Shown in pieces: positions 8,573 through 16,830 of a stretch of DNA of 64,000 nucleotides (its first letter is position 1; every line of letters begins with the position of its first letter). Source of the stretch: CAVYGN01 sp963796325. Lineage in GTDB: Bacteria > Spirochaetota > Brevinematia > Brevinematales > JAOACQ01. The notes beneath the pieces were generated by a model. The model was not told the origin of the DNA. It did no database searches and worked only from the letters and a program-made list of their open reading frames with translations. The DNA lies in contig CAWCLF010000001.1 of assembly GCA_963796325.1 (NCBI GenBank), positions 1,364,001 to 1,428,000 on the forward strand. The letters run 5' to 3'. A program made the translations under genes and the position numbers.

Positions 8573-9901
8573 ATGCCGGTTACGAATAGAAAATTGACTT
8601 CGATTGAAAATATGGGCTATTTGATGGATAAAAGTGCGGCTTTCAATATTATGATAAATTTGTGTGTCAAAGGCCGTTTCACAGTTGAAATTTTGTCAAT
8701 GGCGCTTGAAATATTGAGAAAAAAGCATGAATATTTATCCTACTTTATCCGGGAGACTGACGAAGGTCCCGAATTCGTATATGATGAAAAAGGAAAGATC
8801 CCGGTCAGGCTTGTTGAAAATGCTCCGGCGGACCGGTGGATTTTTGAGAGCAATTTGGAATTGAATAGTTTTATAGATACCTCCAATGCGCCAATGGCTA
8901 ACGCCGTACTGATAAAAAAAGACGGCGGCGCCGACATATTGATCAGGATCTCTCATATCATATGCGACGGGATCTCAATAGTTAATTTTGCCCATGATCT
9001 ATTGGAAATAATAAGTTGTCTTGACGAAAATAAAAAAATCGATTTGCCGGATTATTCATCCGACGTTTATCCGGATATAAAGTATTTTCCTGAAATAAAT
9101 GCAAAACCTGTTCCCGATAAAAATACTGTCGGGCAAATTACAGATATCGAAATGATAGATAACGTAATTTATTACCCGGTCGAAAAGCGGTCAACGAATA
9201 TTTATCCATGTTATTTGAGTCCTACCCAAACAAGTTATATCATTGATAAATGTAAAGAAACAAAAACTACGGTCAATTCTTTAATCGCCGCCGCCATGAC
9301 CCTGAAAATGAAAAATTACATAACCGATAAATACGGCATAAGGGACGGATTGAGTATTAAGGCACGGTCGGCGTTAAACTTAAGGGATTATTACAACTGC
9401 GATGTCAAAACGGGTCAATTCGGCTGCTGGGCAGGCTACGGTTATGTCAATTTCAGGATGGAAGAGATATCGTCGTTATGGGATTGCGCCGCAGCATTTA
9501 ACCGTCGTCTGAAGACTTATATCAATAACGGCGAACCGTTTATTTATTTAAAGAAATCCATGGAAGCTTATTCGGCTTATCCGCTGTCCGACTTGATCAA
9601 AAAAAATGAAAGCAGGGCGCCTCAGGTTATGCTGACAAATGTCGGCAGGCTGGATATTCCGGAACAATATGGGAATAATTTTAAACTGGAAAGAATCTGC
9701 GTTATAGGGACAAACCACCGGCATTGGGTCAACGACCTTAATTTCGGTGTCTGCGCAGCCACTTTCAACGGAAGATTGAATTTGAATTTTTTATATTTGA
9801 ATCCGGTCAGGACTTTTAATGAAGCCGGAGAATTTGTCAACAGTATTCTGAAATTAATATTCGAGGATAAACCGGAATTGCTTGAAGACTGTGAAAATTG
9901 A
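8573..9901 (+). CDS. PapA/condensation-type acyltransferase
   Basis: 442 residues. The protein resembles the CoA- or carrier-protein-dependent acyltransferase superfamily that includes NRPS condensation domains, PapA proteins and alcohol acetyltransferases. The key feature is RISHIICDGIS with H128-x3-D132-G133, the HxxxDG active site whose histidine is the general base; the C-terminal LTNVGRLDIPEQYG recalls the conserved solvent-channel strand of PapA proteins. The ATG at 8573 is chosen over the in-frame TTG at 8561 because GAGG (8563-8566) sits six bases before it. First gene of a plus-strand set with two HAD proteins and an SDR (gaps of 9-19 bp), suggesting that it esterifies a product made by the neighbours. 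It lacks an adenylation or carrier domain, so it is not part of an NRPS. Substrates unknown. Confidence 0.72.
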   Translation: MPVTNRKLTSIENMGYLMDKSAAFNIMINLCVKGRFTVEILSMALEILRKKHEYLSYFIRETDEGPEFVYDEKGKIPVRLVENAPADRWIFESNLELNSFIDTSNAPMANAVLIKKDGGADILIRISHIICDGISIVNFAHDLLEIISCLDENKKIDLPDYSSDVYPDIKYFPEINAKPVPDKNTVGQITDIEMIDNVIYYPVEKRSTNIYPCYLSPTQTSYIIDKCKETKTTVNSLIAAAMTLKMKNYITDKYGIRDGLSIKARSALNLRDYYNCDVKTGQFGCWAGYGYVNFRMEEISSLWDCAAAFNRRLKTYINNGEPFIYLKKSMEAYSAYPLSDLIKKNESRAPQVMLTNVGRLDIPEQYGNNFKLERICVIGTNHRHWVNDLNFGVCAATFNGRLNLNFLYLNPVRTFNEAGEFVNSILKLIFEDKPELLEDCEN

Positions 9902-9916
9902 TAAGGGATAAAGTTA

Positions 9917-10567
9917 ATGAAAATAGAAGGTTTTTTGATCGATTTTGACGGTGTCGTCGTTAAAAATTCCCCCGGCCTTGGTTCGAAATTTATTTATGAA
10001 TATATAAATAAATATACGCCGATCTCATACGGAAATGTTAAATCGATGGTCCGCCTATTCGGCAGCTATCCGCAGCAGGATACTTATAAATTTATTTTTT
10101 CATCCCTGGGCATAGGGGAGCATCTGGCGGATTTCTCACTTCAGATTTCAAAATTCGAGGATCTTTACAGGAAAGATATTGTAATCGACGGGTCCGCAGA
10201 AAAATTTATCGTTTATTGCAAAAATAACGGAATAATGTTTAAAATTTTCTCCCTTGCCGGTACCGGAAGGATCATGAAAGTCATGCCTTATATAAATAAA
10301 AGCGATATCTATTCCCTTGAAGGCAGGTCAAAGGCTGATTCTAAAACATTTTCATTGCTGGAAAAGGAACTCGGCATCGATCCTGCAAGGTGGGTTTTGA
10401 TCGATGACGATCCCTTTTCATTAAGGTCTGCCAAGATGAACGGCATGTTTACGATCATGATGAAAAACGATTTATTCAGGAAGAGGGATTATTCATCGTA
10501 CAGGGATTATATCGATTTAAAGGTCCGGGGCTTCAGTGAAATTATTGAAATTTATTTTGGAAGGTGA
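9917..10567 (+). CDS. HAD-superfamily hydrolase (phosphatase-like), first copy
   Basis: 216 residues. Motif I is LIDFDGV with nucleophile D9 and acid D11; motif II is the Ser in KIFSLAG; motif III Lys lies in GRSKADSKTFSLLEKELGI; motif IV is VLIDDDPFS near residue 165. This is the complete set for a HAD phosphatase with an alpha-helical cap of the phosphoglycolate phosphatase type. AAGGGA seven bases before the ATG supports the start. It lies 15 bp after the acyltransferase gene and 9 bp before the SDR gene. In the A-factor pathway a phosphatase removes the glycerol-derived phosphate from the butanolide; such a role is conceivable here but unproven. Confidence 0.85.
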   Translation: MKIEGFLIDFDGVVVKNSPGLGSKFIYEYINKYTPISYGNVKSMVRLFGSYPQQDTYKFIFSSLGIGEHLADFSLQISKFEDLYRKDIVIDGSAEKFIVYCKNNGIMFKIFSLAGTGRIMKVMPYINKSDIYSLEGRSKADSKTFSLLEKELGIDPARWVLIDDDPFSLRSAKMNGMFTIMMKNDLFRKRDYSSYRDYIDLKVRGFSEIIEIYFGR

Positions 10568-10576
10568 TAATTTAAT

Positions 10577-11371
10577 ATGCAAGGTCATATGTCGGAATTT
10601 CGCGATCATGTAATAGCAATTACGGGCGGGACTACCGGTATCGGGAAAGCCGCGGCGCTGGCTTTTGCACTGGAAGGTGCAAAAGTATCGATATGCGGCC
10701 GTGATGAAAAAAGGGGCCGGGAAGTCGCCGGCGAAATAATAGGCAAGGGCGGCGATTGTATTTTTATCAAATGCGACGTAAGCAGTTCAAACGATTTAAA
10801 AAACTTCATGAATAAAACAATCGAATCTTTCGGGAAACTGGACTATGCATTCAACAATGCCGGAGTTTCGTCAAAGCGGAAAACCATCCTTGAAAGAACC
10901 GAAGAAGAATGGGATTACACGATCGGTATTAATTTAAAGGGACTGTGGCTGTCCATGAAATTTGAAATAGGGCATATGATGAAAAACGGGAAGGGGGCTA
11001 TTGTCAATAATTCTTCCGTATGGGGCGTTTCAGCTTCGAATCTTATTGAAGATTACTGCGCAGGCAAACACGGCGCCATAGGTCTGACAAAGGCTGCCGC
11101 TTACGATTACGCAAAGCATGGAATCCGGATCAATATAATTTGCCCGGGTTTGATCAGGACGCCGATACGCAGCGGCAGGTATTTTTCGGGGCCCGGTTTC
11201 GAGGATAAGATCAGGGAAATGATACCTATTCAGCGGGCGGGAGAACCGGAAGAGGTCGCCCAGGTTGTAAAGTTTTTATGTTCAGACGCTTCATCTTATA
11301 TTACCGGCTGTGCAATACCTGTAGACGGAGGCATTTTAGCGGGGATAGAGAACAGGTTCTACCGGGAATAA
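10577..11371 (+). CDS. Short-chain dehydrogenase/reductase
   Basis: 264 residues, the usual length of classical SDR enzymes. The cofactor motif TGGTTGIG is at 16-23, NNAG at 93-96, the catalytic Ser around 146-147 and YxxxK at Y160-K164; the C-terminus has the typical PVDGG. GR at 41-42 after the second strand suggests a preference for NADP(H). Two starts are possible: ATG 10577 with AAGG 12 bases upstream, or ATG 10589 with AAGG four bases upstream; the shorter form begins MSEFRDHVIAITGG and is equally plausible. It likely reduces a ketone or oxidises an alcohol in the pathway of the flanking acyltransferase and HAD genes. Confidence 0.92.
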   Translation: MQGHMSEFRDHVIAITGGTTGIGKAAALAFALEGAKVSICGRDEKRGREVAGEIIGKGGDCIFIKCDVSSSNDLKNFMNKTIESFGKLDYAFNNAGVSSKRKTILERTEEEWDYTIGINLKGLWLSMKFEIGHMMKNGKGAIVNNSSVWGVSASNLIEDYCAGKHGAIGLTKAAAYDYAKHGIRINIICPGLIRTPIRSGRYFSGPGFEDKIREMIPIQRAGEPEEVAQVVKFLCSDASSYITGCAIPVDGGILAGIENRFYRE

Positions 11372-11390
11372 ATTCGAAAAGGAAAGTTTA

Positions 11391-12068
11391 ATGAAAATTT
11401 TAAAACTTGCAGCTCTTGACATCGACGGGGTCTTATTAAACGACACATTCAGCCCTGTAATGAAAATACTTGTTGAAAGTTTAGGCGGAGTTTACAGCAG
11501 GGACATCGAGAGGAACGTTTTTTCAAGGAAAAGAGACGATGCGGCTTCTTATATTATAGATGTTTTAAAATTAAATTATACAAATGAAGAGATTATCAAA
11601 ATTTATTTCGAGCTTAGGGATGATTACATTAAAAGAAATGGAAGCGGCTTGAACGAAGGCGCCGCCGGTATCCTGGAATTATTAAAATCCGTGGGATTGC
11701 AGGCGGTTTGCTACGGAGGTCTTCCGGAATCCTATTTTCAAAAAGAAATGAAGGGATATACCCGGTATTTTGACCAATATATCTGTACGGATGAATTCAG
11801 GCCCGGAATTAAGGAAATTACAATCGATATTATGCATCTTGAGTATAACCAGGCGCTGTTTATCGATGACGTCAACACGGTAGCTGAAAGTGCTAAATTA
11901 TTGAATGTTCCCTTTATCGGAATGCCCTCTTCCCTGGCATGGGGATATCAAAAAAAAGACATGGAAAAAACGGGAGTAAAATATATGGTAAGTTCCCTTA
12001 AAGAAATCGACCGGAAATTAATAGAAAAAATAGATAACGATTCTTTTTCGGGCAGGCTGTGGAAGTAG
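11391..12068 (+). CDS. HAD-superfamily hydrolase, second copy
   Basis: 225 residues with motif I LDIDGV (D10, D12), a Cys/Tyr-Gly-Gly stretch at the motif II position (VCYGGLPES) and motif IV ALFIDDVNTVAESA near residue 158. It is distantly similar in layout to the HAD protein two genes upstream; the motif II Ser/Thr is not obvious, so its catalytic competence is less sure. AAGGAAAG precedes the ATG. It is the last gene of the operon and ends 5 bp from the convergent AfsA-PilZ gene, with no space for a terminator between them. Confidence 0.82.
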   Translation: MKILKLAALDIDGVLLNDTFSPVMKILVESLGGVYSRDIERNVFSRKRDDAASYIIDVLKLNYTNEEIIKIYFELRDDYIKRNGSGLNEGAAGILELLKSVGLQAVCYGGLPESYFQKEMKGYTRYFDQYICTDEFRPGIKEITIDIMHLEYNQALFIDDVNTVAESAKLLNVPFIGMPSSLAWGYQKKDMEKTGVKYMVSSLKEIDRKLIEKIDNDSFSGRLWK

Positions 12069-12073
12069 CGGCT

Positions 12074-13342
12074 TCATAATCTCTTCCTGTCCGTTTTTAA
12101 ATGACAGAACCTTTTAACTGCTTCTCTAAGGTTGTCTTTATCCGCCTTCAGGATCAGAGTTATATGGAAACCTCCGTAAAAATTATCGTTCTCGCAGCGG
12201 CTCCATTTCTGCTGGCATCCGCCCCTGATAAAGCCGATACCAGGGAAATACATGATAAAATCATAGTCCTTTTTCGATTCTTTCTGTTCAAATGTCTCGC
12301 CGATTTCCACGCAAAAACCGTTGACGGAAACGTCGATCAATTTTCCGACATGATAATTTTCCTTATCGGAGCTCCAGAGTGACGTCGGGCAGATTTCAGG
12401 GTCCACGGGATAAAACCGGTGTTCGGGGCTCGTATTGTTCCTCCCTTCGCGGAACCTCGAAAAAAGTTTTTTACTTATTATCCCGCCTTCGATTTCTACG
12501 CTGGCGCAGATATTGCCCTTCTGGAAGAAAGTAATTTGATGGGTTGCCGATGTCCATTCGCCGTTTCTTCCCAGTACCTTTTTAATCACCTCAAGTTTTA
12601 TACCGGCGGGATAATGAAGGTCTATATAATCGAAAAATTTTGCGTTAAAACTATTTAATGTAAACTGGTATCCCTTGAAAGGGGTCTTGCCGAAAATATG
12701 AAAACAGGCCACTGCATATTGCCTCGATGCTTCCATTATCATAATACCGGGAACATGTTCCTGCTGATGTTCAAAAAAAAAGCTGTGACGCCTGTTTACG
12801 AGGAGTTCTGCATAAAAAATATCATCCTTTTCCATGCCGTCGATTTTTTCAAACATCTCATAAAGAATTATCTTTTCATTATCTGATATATGAATATCTT
12901 TTTTTCCGAGTATATGCTGGATCGCTTTTTCCTCAATCTCCGAAAGCCTTTTTTTCAATATGTAATTTCCGGTCTTTTCGTTTTTCCTGTAATACCTCAG
13001 AAGAATATCACGGTCATGGCGGGATAATTTTACCTCTCCTTCAAAATATTCTGCATCGATAGTATGAGGAATATTGAATAGGACGTAGCATTCCTTGTTT
13101 TCAATATCGGGATCTGAAACATCGTCGGGTTGTATCTGTTTCCTTTCCGGGTCATGAAAAAGATAATATTCCAGGAATAAAGCGCGATCGGCAAGCGACA
13201 ATGAGGGTATAATAAGGTTTTCGACCTGGCTTCGATCTATAAAAGCAGGGATGCCGCGGCGCAGGCCTTTTATCAGGACATTTTCAGGAAGCTTTTTATG
13301 CACGTATTTTTTATCTAAGGCGGAATCGATTCCGTCATGCAT
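12074..13342 (-). CDS. AfsA-type hotdog domain fused to a PilZ-like domain
   Basis: 422 residues. Residues about 175-290 match the A-factor biosynthesis hotdog domain: after the start-like VHKKLPENVLI (14-24) comes RRHSFFFEHQQ, then EHVPGIMIMEASRQYA (195-210), which corresponds to the DHVPG-x-LLEAARQA signature of AfsA/ScbA/BarX, then FTLNSFNAKFF. AfsA proteins join a beta-ketoacyl chain to dihydroxyacetone phosphate in gamma-butyrolactone synthesis. From about 305 to 410 the protein has a PilZ-like domain with DVSVNG (337-342, the DxSxxG motif of c-di-GMP binding); the partner RxxxR motif is not clear (HRFYPV at 308-313), so ligand binding is uncertain. Typical AfsA has two hotdog repeats; here one repeat is seen, with a 150-residue N-terminal region and PilZ in place of the second. 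GGAGG precedes the ATG. It converges on the acyltransferase/HAD/SDR operon. Confidence 0.75.
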   Translation of the reverse strand: MHDGIDSALDKKYVHKKLPENVLIKGLRRGIPAFIDRSQVENLIIPSLSLADRALFLEYYLFHDPERKQIQPDDVSDPDIENKECYVLFNIPHTIDAEYFEGEVKLSRHDRDILLRYYRKNEKTGNYILKKRLSEIEEKAIQHILGKKDIHISDNEKIILYEMFEKIDGMEKDDIFYAELLVNRRHSFFFEHQQEHVPGIMIMEASRQYAVACFHIFGKTPFKGYQFTLNSFNAKFFDYIDLHYPAGIKLEVIKKVLGRNGEWTSATHQITFFQKGNICASVEIEGGIISKKLFSRFREGRNNTSPEHRFYPVDPEICPTSLWSSDKENYHVGKLIDVSVNGFCVEIGETFEQKESKKDYDFIMYFPGIGFIRGGCQQKWSRCENDNFYGGFHITLILKADKDNLREAVKRFCHLKTDRKRL

Positions 13343-13418
13343 TATAAAACCTCCGGTCCGGGATGAGGCGTATAAATTTTATATGAAAAAAAGCCCCGAC
13401 ATACTAAGACACTGTTTT

Positions 13419-13448
13419 ATTATACAAACAAGTAAAAAAAAATATCAA
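13419..13448 (-). promoter_or_regulatory. Promoter of the AfsA-PilZ gene
   Basis: Minus-strand TTGATA (13443-13448), 18-bp spacer with a long T run, TATAAT (13419-13424), about 75 bases upstream of the ATG at 13342. No TTGTACA element is present here, unlike the operon it converges on. Confidence 0.6.
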
Positions 13449-13509
13449 GCTTAATTTATATTGCCGGAATCAATTCGAACAATGAGGCCGGTTTAACTGA
13501 ATGGGCCGG

Positions 13510-14025
13510 TCAAATCTTAGTAAGCAGGGTGGAGTAATCGTTTTCGACGCCCATTATATCGAGCATTGCGGAAATGGATCCCCTGTGATGGGTCTGGTGG
13601 TTGAACATCTGCATCAGGATTTTCCATAAAACCTTTTCTGTTGTTTCCCCTTTGTAATTTTTATACACAACAACAGTGTCCAGTGTTTTGTCTTCAAGCC
13701 CAGCAATGAAGTTGAATATTGCTTCATCCATATCGATTCTGTATTTAAACAATATTTTATAGTCCCTGGCCAGTTCTTCCTTGAGGGCGGCATCTCCAGG
13801 AATGGAATATGCTTTTAAAGATTCATTCCCGCTGAAAAATGCCGTAAAACGTCCTATCCAGGACAGGTCCGACCTGAAAATATGAAGGAACGTGTCGAAT
13901 ATCGTTTGATAGAACGTCCCCGTCTTTTTCCTGATCTCTTCTTCCTTCAATTTTCCTAATATGGCTGTTAATTCGCGATTAACCGTCCTGTTATAAACGG
14001 CATAAGCCTCGAATATCTTTTTCAT
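13510..14025 (-). CDS. DinB-like protein
   Basis: 171 residues, all-helical, of the DinB/YfiT four-helix-bundle type (many bind a divalent metal; several are thiol transferases or damage-induced proteins of unknown role). The metal-binding histidines are suggested by FLHIFRSDLSWI (about 45-56) and by FNHQTHHRGSISAML near the C-terminus, which matches the HxxxHRG signature. The start at 14025 (MKKIFEAY) is preferred over an upstream ATG at 14046 because GGAGG lies directly before it. Stands alone between the AfsA-PilZ gene and a repeat tract. Confidence 0.82.
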   Translation of the reverse strand: MKKIFEAYAVYNRTVNRELTAILGKLKEEEIRKKTGTFYQTIFDTFLHIFRSDLSWIGRFTAFFSGNESLKAYSIPGDAALKEELARDYKILFKYRIDMDEAIFNFIAGLEDKTLDTVVVYKNYKGETTEKVLWKILMQMFNHQTHHRGSISAMLDIMGVENDYSTLLTKI

Positions 14026-14134
14026 AAATCCTCCGGTCCTTCGCAATTTTTATAAATATAATCAATTCGGTAACGATAAAAAAGAAAATTTAAAATTTTG
14101 CCATAAATACTTTCAATATATAACATGTTTATAT

Positions 14135-14226
14135 CAGTCGACAGACTACAGTCAACAGTCAACAGTCAACAGTCGTGAGTCGGGAGCCTGGAATCGGGTG
14201 TCGGCTGCCGACTGCTGACTCGACAG
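14135..14226 (+). repeat. CAGTCAA tandem repeat tract
   Basis: Three perfect 7-bp copies of CAGTCAA (14149-14169) flanked by degenerate copies (CAGTCGACAGACTA before, CAGTCGTGAGTCG after), followed by a GTCGGCTGCCGAC palindromic stretch. A related tract of three CAGTCGA copies lies at 51292-51312, so this is a dispersed intergenic repeat family. Non-coding; sits directly before the ribosome binding site of the next gene. Confidence 0.8.
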
Positions 14227-14238
14227 ACGGAGGAATCT

Positions 14239-15021
14239 ATGAAGCTTAAAACAAAATTGTCGCTAGGTCTTGGATTTCTATTCCTGATCATTTTATCCCT
14301 TGCTTTCTTTTTTTCCCTTTATATAGGGAAATTGAGCCGCGATTCAGGCAATATCCTCAAGGATAACTATAATTCGATAGTATACGCGAAAAACATGTTC
14401 GCTGATCTTGACGATATGAGGAATTCGATCATATACGCCGTTTTTAATAACGGCGGTAAAACGGAAGACTCCGGATATTATACCGCATTGTTCGAATCGG
14501 CCAGGACGGATTTTGAAAAGAACCTGAAAGCGGAAAATAATAATATTACCGAGATCCATGAAAGGGAATACGTGGATTCCCTGAACAGCGGGTACGCCGT
14601 TTTTACAGACCTCTCTTCAAGGATAAGGAAAGGCGCGGGGAATGCCGGCCTGTATTTTAATGAGCTTCTCCCGGCATATTCAAGGCTGAAAAAGTCGATA
14701 GACAGCATCAGCGATATAAATATGCAGGCAGTCGAAAGGAAAAACCAGGTTACGGCCCGCGATTCGGCAAATATAATCGGCTACATGGCCCTTATAGGAA
14801 CAGTCTCCATTATCATTGCGTTCCTGTATTTCTGGTATTTCCCGTTTTACATATCCAATTCAATTTCATATCTGTCGGAAAGGATGATTCTGCTACTCGG
14901 AAAACTCGGCATCAAACCTGATATCAAGACTAATGATGAAGCTTATATCATTCTGCAATCCATCAACCTGATTGAAAATAAAACTATAAATCCGGACGGG
15001 CCTGTTAAAACCGGGAAATGA
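14239..15021 (+). CDS. Membrane protein with four-helix-bundle sensor domain, no output domain
   Basis: 260 residues. A transmembrane segment at about 7-29 is followed by a periplasmic helical region (30-175) of the four-helix-bundle chemoreceptor type, a second membrane segment at about 179-201 and a short cytoplasmic part (202-260) that may be a degenerate HAMP-like stub. Chemoreceptors and sensor kinases carry such modules, but no kinase, methyl-accepting or cyclase domain follows; the next gene is an unrelated membrane protein 78 bp away. The start is supported by GGAGG five bases before the ATG. It could pair with a separate output protein or be a truncated receptor; function unassigned. 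Confidence 0.75.
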   Translation: MKLKTKLSLGLGFLFLIILSLAFFFSLYIGKLSRDSGNILKDNYNSIVYAKNMFADLDDMRNSIIYAVFNNGGKTEDSGYYTALFESARTDFEKNLKAENNNITEIHEREYVDSLNSGYAVFTDLSSRIRKGAGNAGLYFNELLPAYSRLKKSIDSISDINMQAVERKNQVTARDSANIIGYMALIGTVSIIIAFLYFWYFPFYISNSISYLSERMILLLGKLGIKPDIKTNDEAYIILQSINLIENKTINPDGPVKTGK

Positions 15022-15099
15022 CGGGACTTTTCAAATTCTTCAAATCTTGAAATTTTATAAATTACTTTCTATTATAAAGTATATGCAGGAGTAATTTCC

Positions 15100-15657
15100 A
15101 TGAAAGACGATTCCGTAAATAAGCTGAAGGATCTGGTAAATAAAAGAAAATCGAGGGGCAGGATCGCGGGCGGCGAAATCATGTCATTCTGGGGCATATT
15201 GATTATAGCGGCCATGGCAGTCTTTACTTACATGTGGCCGTCAACTTTCGTCTGGGTCATCGCACTTGCCGCAGGCATCATAGCCCAGATATCTTACTTC
15301 AGGTTAAAGGCCTCGGACAGCGGTTTCAGTCTGTTCTGGTTCGGTAATTTGAAATATCTCTGGCTGTTCATGCTTCTCCTGCTTCCTTTCCTGTTTTATA
15401 TTTTTCCCTTCCTTCTCAATGTTTATCCTCCCCGGGCAATAAATCCCCTGATATTCCTGTGGATATCGATAGGAATGTTTGCATCCGGATTGATAGTGGA
15501 GCATGTGAGCATAATCACAGGGGGGTTAATCCTTCTTTTATTGTCGATCCTTTCAGCGGTTTTTATAGACTACTGGACCATAATTTTTTATTCTGGCATG
15601 ATCTCGGGCGTTATCATTCCCGGCATATGGAGCAGGTATGAAGAAAAAAAAGGATGA
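15100..15657 (+). CDS. Polytopic membrane protein, paralog of 15975..16550
   Basis: 185 residues. A charged start MKDDSVNKLKDLVNKRKSRGR is followed by about six hydrophobic segments and a short basic tail. It aligns over its length with the protein at 15975..16550 (MDNSIDKLKDLIDKRISRGK start, same pattern of membrane segments, LKYLWLF/LNYLWIF in the middle, GxIxPGI near the end). I do not recognise the family. The regulator gene downstream starts 20 bases before this gene's stop codon, so the two are translationally coupled. Confidence 0.8.
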   Translation: MKDDSVNKLKDLVNKRKSRGRIAGGEIMSFWGILIIAAMAVFTYMWPSTFVWVIALAAGIIAQISYFRLKASDSGFSLFWFGNLKYLWLFMLLLLPFLFYIFPFLLNVYPPRAINPLIFLWISIGMFASGLIVEHVSIITGGLILLLLSILSAVFIDYWTIIFYSGMISGVIIPGIWSRYEEKKG

Positions 15658-15982
15658 GAAAGCTTCCGGTCCGGGGTACAATCTTGACAGCCTGCTGACA
15701 ACGGAGATCAGGTTTTTTATAATGACGATACTTGCAATGTACGATACGGCCGACTTCAGTTTCTTAAAATCCGAGCTGGGAGCAAGCGACGGAAATTTAA
15801 GCGTTAACCTTTCTAAACTGGAGGAAGCGGGATATATTTCATCAAAAAAGGAATTTGTCATGAAAAAGCCGAAAACGACATATATGATAACGGATCTTGG
15901 CCTGGAAAGGCTTTCGAAATATATCGAAAAGATCGACAGTTTCAAAAAGGTTCTGGTTCTTAAGGAGAAAACATATGGATAA
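15638..15982 (+). CDS. Winged-helix transcriptional regulator
   Basis: 114 residues. Residues about 18-95 form a MarR/ArsR-like winged helix: TEIRFFIMTILAMYD (helix 1), FSFLKSELGASDGNLSVNLSKLEEAGYI (helix-turn-helix with the recognition helix GNLSVNLSKLEEAG) and KPKTTYMITDLGLERL (wing and last helix). Such small one-domain regulators, related to the HTH_34 group, often repress their own operon and are paired with a membrane protein. It overlaps the upstream gene by 20 bases and the downstream gene by 8 (ATGGATAA), a layout that implies strict co-translation. GGAG eight bases before the ATG. No ligand-binding domain is seen. Confidence 0.88.
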   Translation: MKKKKDEKASGPGYNLDSLLTTEIRFFIMTILAMYDTADFSFLKSELGASDGNLSVNLSKLEEAGYISSKKEFVMKKPKTTYMITDLGLERLSKYIEKIDSFKKVLVLKEKTYG

Positions 15983-16550
15983 TTCAATCGATAAACTGAA
16001 GGATCTGATCGATAAAAGGATAAGCCGGGGTAAAAACTCCGGAATTGAAATATTCATAATCTGGGGAGTAATCGTTCTGGCCGGATACCTGGTCAATATT
16101 TTCCTTTACCGGTCGGGCCTGGTTATCGCTATCATGTTGTTAATCGGAGCGGCTGTTCAAACTTTGTATGTCAGAATAAAAGTGAAGACTTCGGGGTTTG
16201 TAATTTTATGGAAAAAGGACCTGAATTATCTGTGGATTTTTACAGTTGCCGTGATAATAATTGCAGGTGTGGTTTTTCCGGGGATCGTTAAAATTTATCC
16301 GGAAGATACCGGGACCGCCCTCAGTCTTTTCTTTATCGCCCCGGCCATGTTCATTACAGGATTACTGCTTGAAAAAAGGAGCGTTATGATCGGCAGCGCT
16401 GTTTTTATTATTGCCGCAATATTCATCAGTCTGCCGTTTCCTCAGTATAGATCCATCGTTATAATATCCGCGATAATTCTCGGGACTATAGCACCCGGCA
16501 TAGCCGGTAAAATCTCCGACCGGTCCTCTCAAAAAGCGGATTCCAAATAG
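15975..16550 (+). CDS. Polytopic membrane protein, paralog of 15100..15657
   Basis: 191 residues with the same layout as the first gene of the operon: a charged N-terminus, about six membrane segments and a hydrophilic tail. The ATG at 15975 overlaps the stop of the regulator gene and has AAGGAG seven bases upstream; a longer in-frame version from 15897 would run inside the regulator gene and is rejected. The paralogous pair on either side of a regulator could form a hetero-oligomer in the membrane, or be the two targets of the regulator. Family not recognised. Confidence 0.8.
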   Translation: MDNSIDKLKDLIDKRISRGKNSGIEIFIIWGVIVLAGYLVNIFLYRSGLVIAIMLLIGAAVQTLYVRIKVKTSGFVILWKKDLNYLWIFTVAVIIIAGVVFPGIVKIYPEDTGTALSLFFIAPAMFITGLLLEKRSVMIGSAVFIIAAIFISLPFPQYRSIVIISAIILGTIAPGIAGKISDRSSQKADSK

Positions 16551-16742
16551 AAATAATTTGATCGCCTGATCTTCTTCAATTCCGGATTTTTCTCAGTTAA
16601 TTCAGCATAATCTATGTAATGTGCCGTGGTTTATTTCCTTTTCCAATCAGTGATATTCTGTAATTAATTTTATTTAACTATTTCTTAAATAAAAAATTAC
16701 TAACAAATTTCCGGACGGCCATGAATTTATTTTCTAAAACTA

Positions 16743-16791
16743 TTGACAATCCTTAAAGAACTTTATATAATAATATAACTTTATATAATAA
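16743..16791 (+). promoter_or_regulatory. Consensus promoter of the ABC transporter operon, with 15-bp direct repeat
   Basis: TTGACA (16743-16748), 17-bp spacer, TATAAT (16766-16771): a perfect consensus in both boxes. A 15-bp repeat AACTTTATATAATAA occurs at 16759-16773, covering the -10, and again 18 bp downstream at 16777-16791; the second copy could be an operator or a shifted second -10. The rest of the 280-bp gap 16551-16830 is AT-rich and shows nothing else. Confidence 0.8.
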
Positions 16792-16830
16792 AGTACTTTT
16801 TAAGTTCAAATTTATTTAAAGGAGACATAT

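Noticed and set aside
12069..12073. Terminator between the HAD gene and the AfsA-PilZ gene
   Set aside because: Only five bases separate the stop codons, and no hairpin with T run is seen around them.
14149..14175. CRISPR array
   Set aside because: The repeat unit is 7 bp with no spacers; no cas genes nearby.
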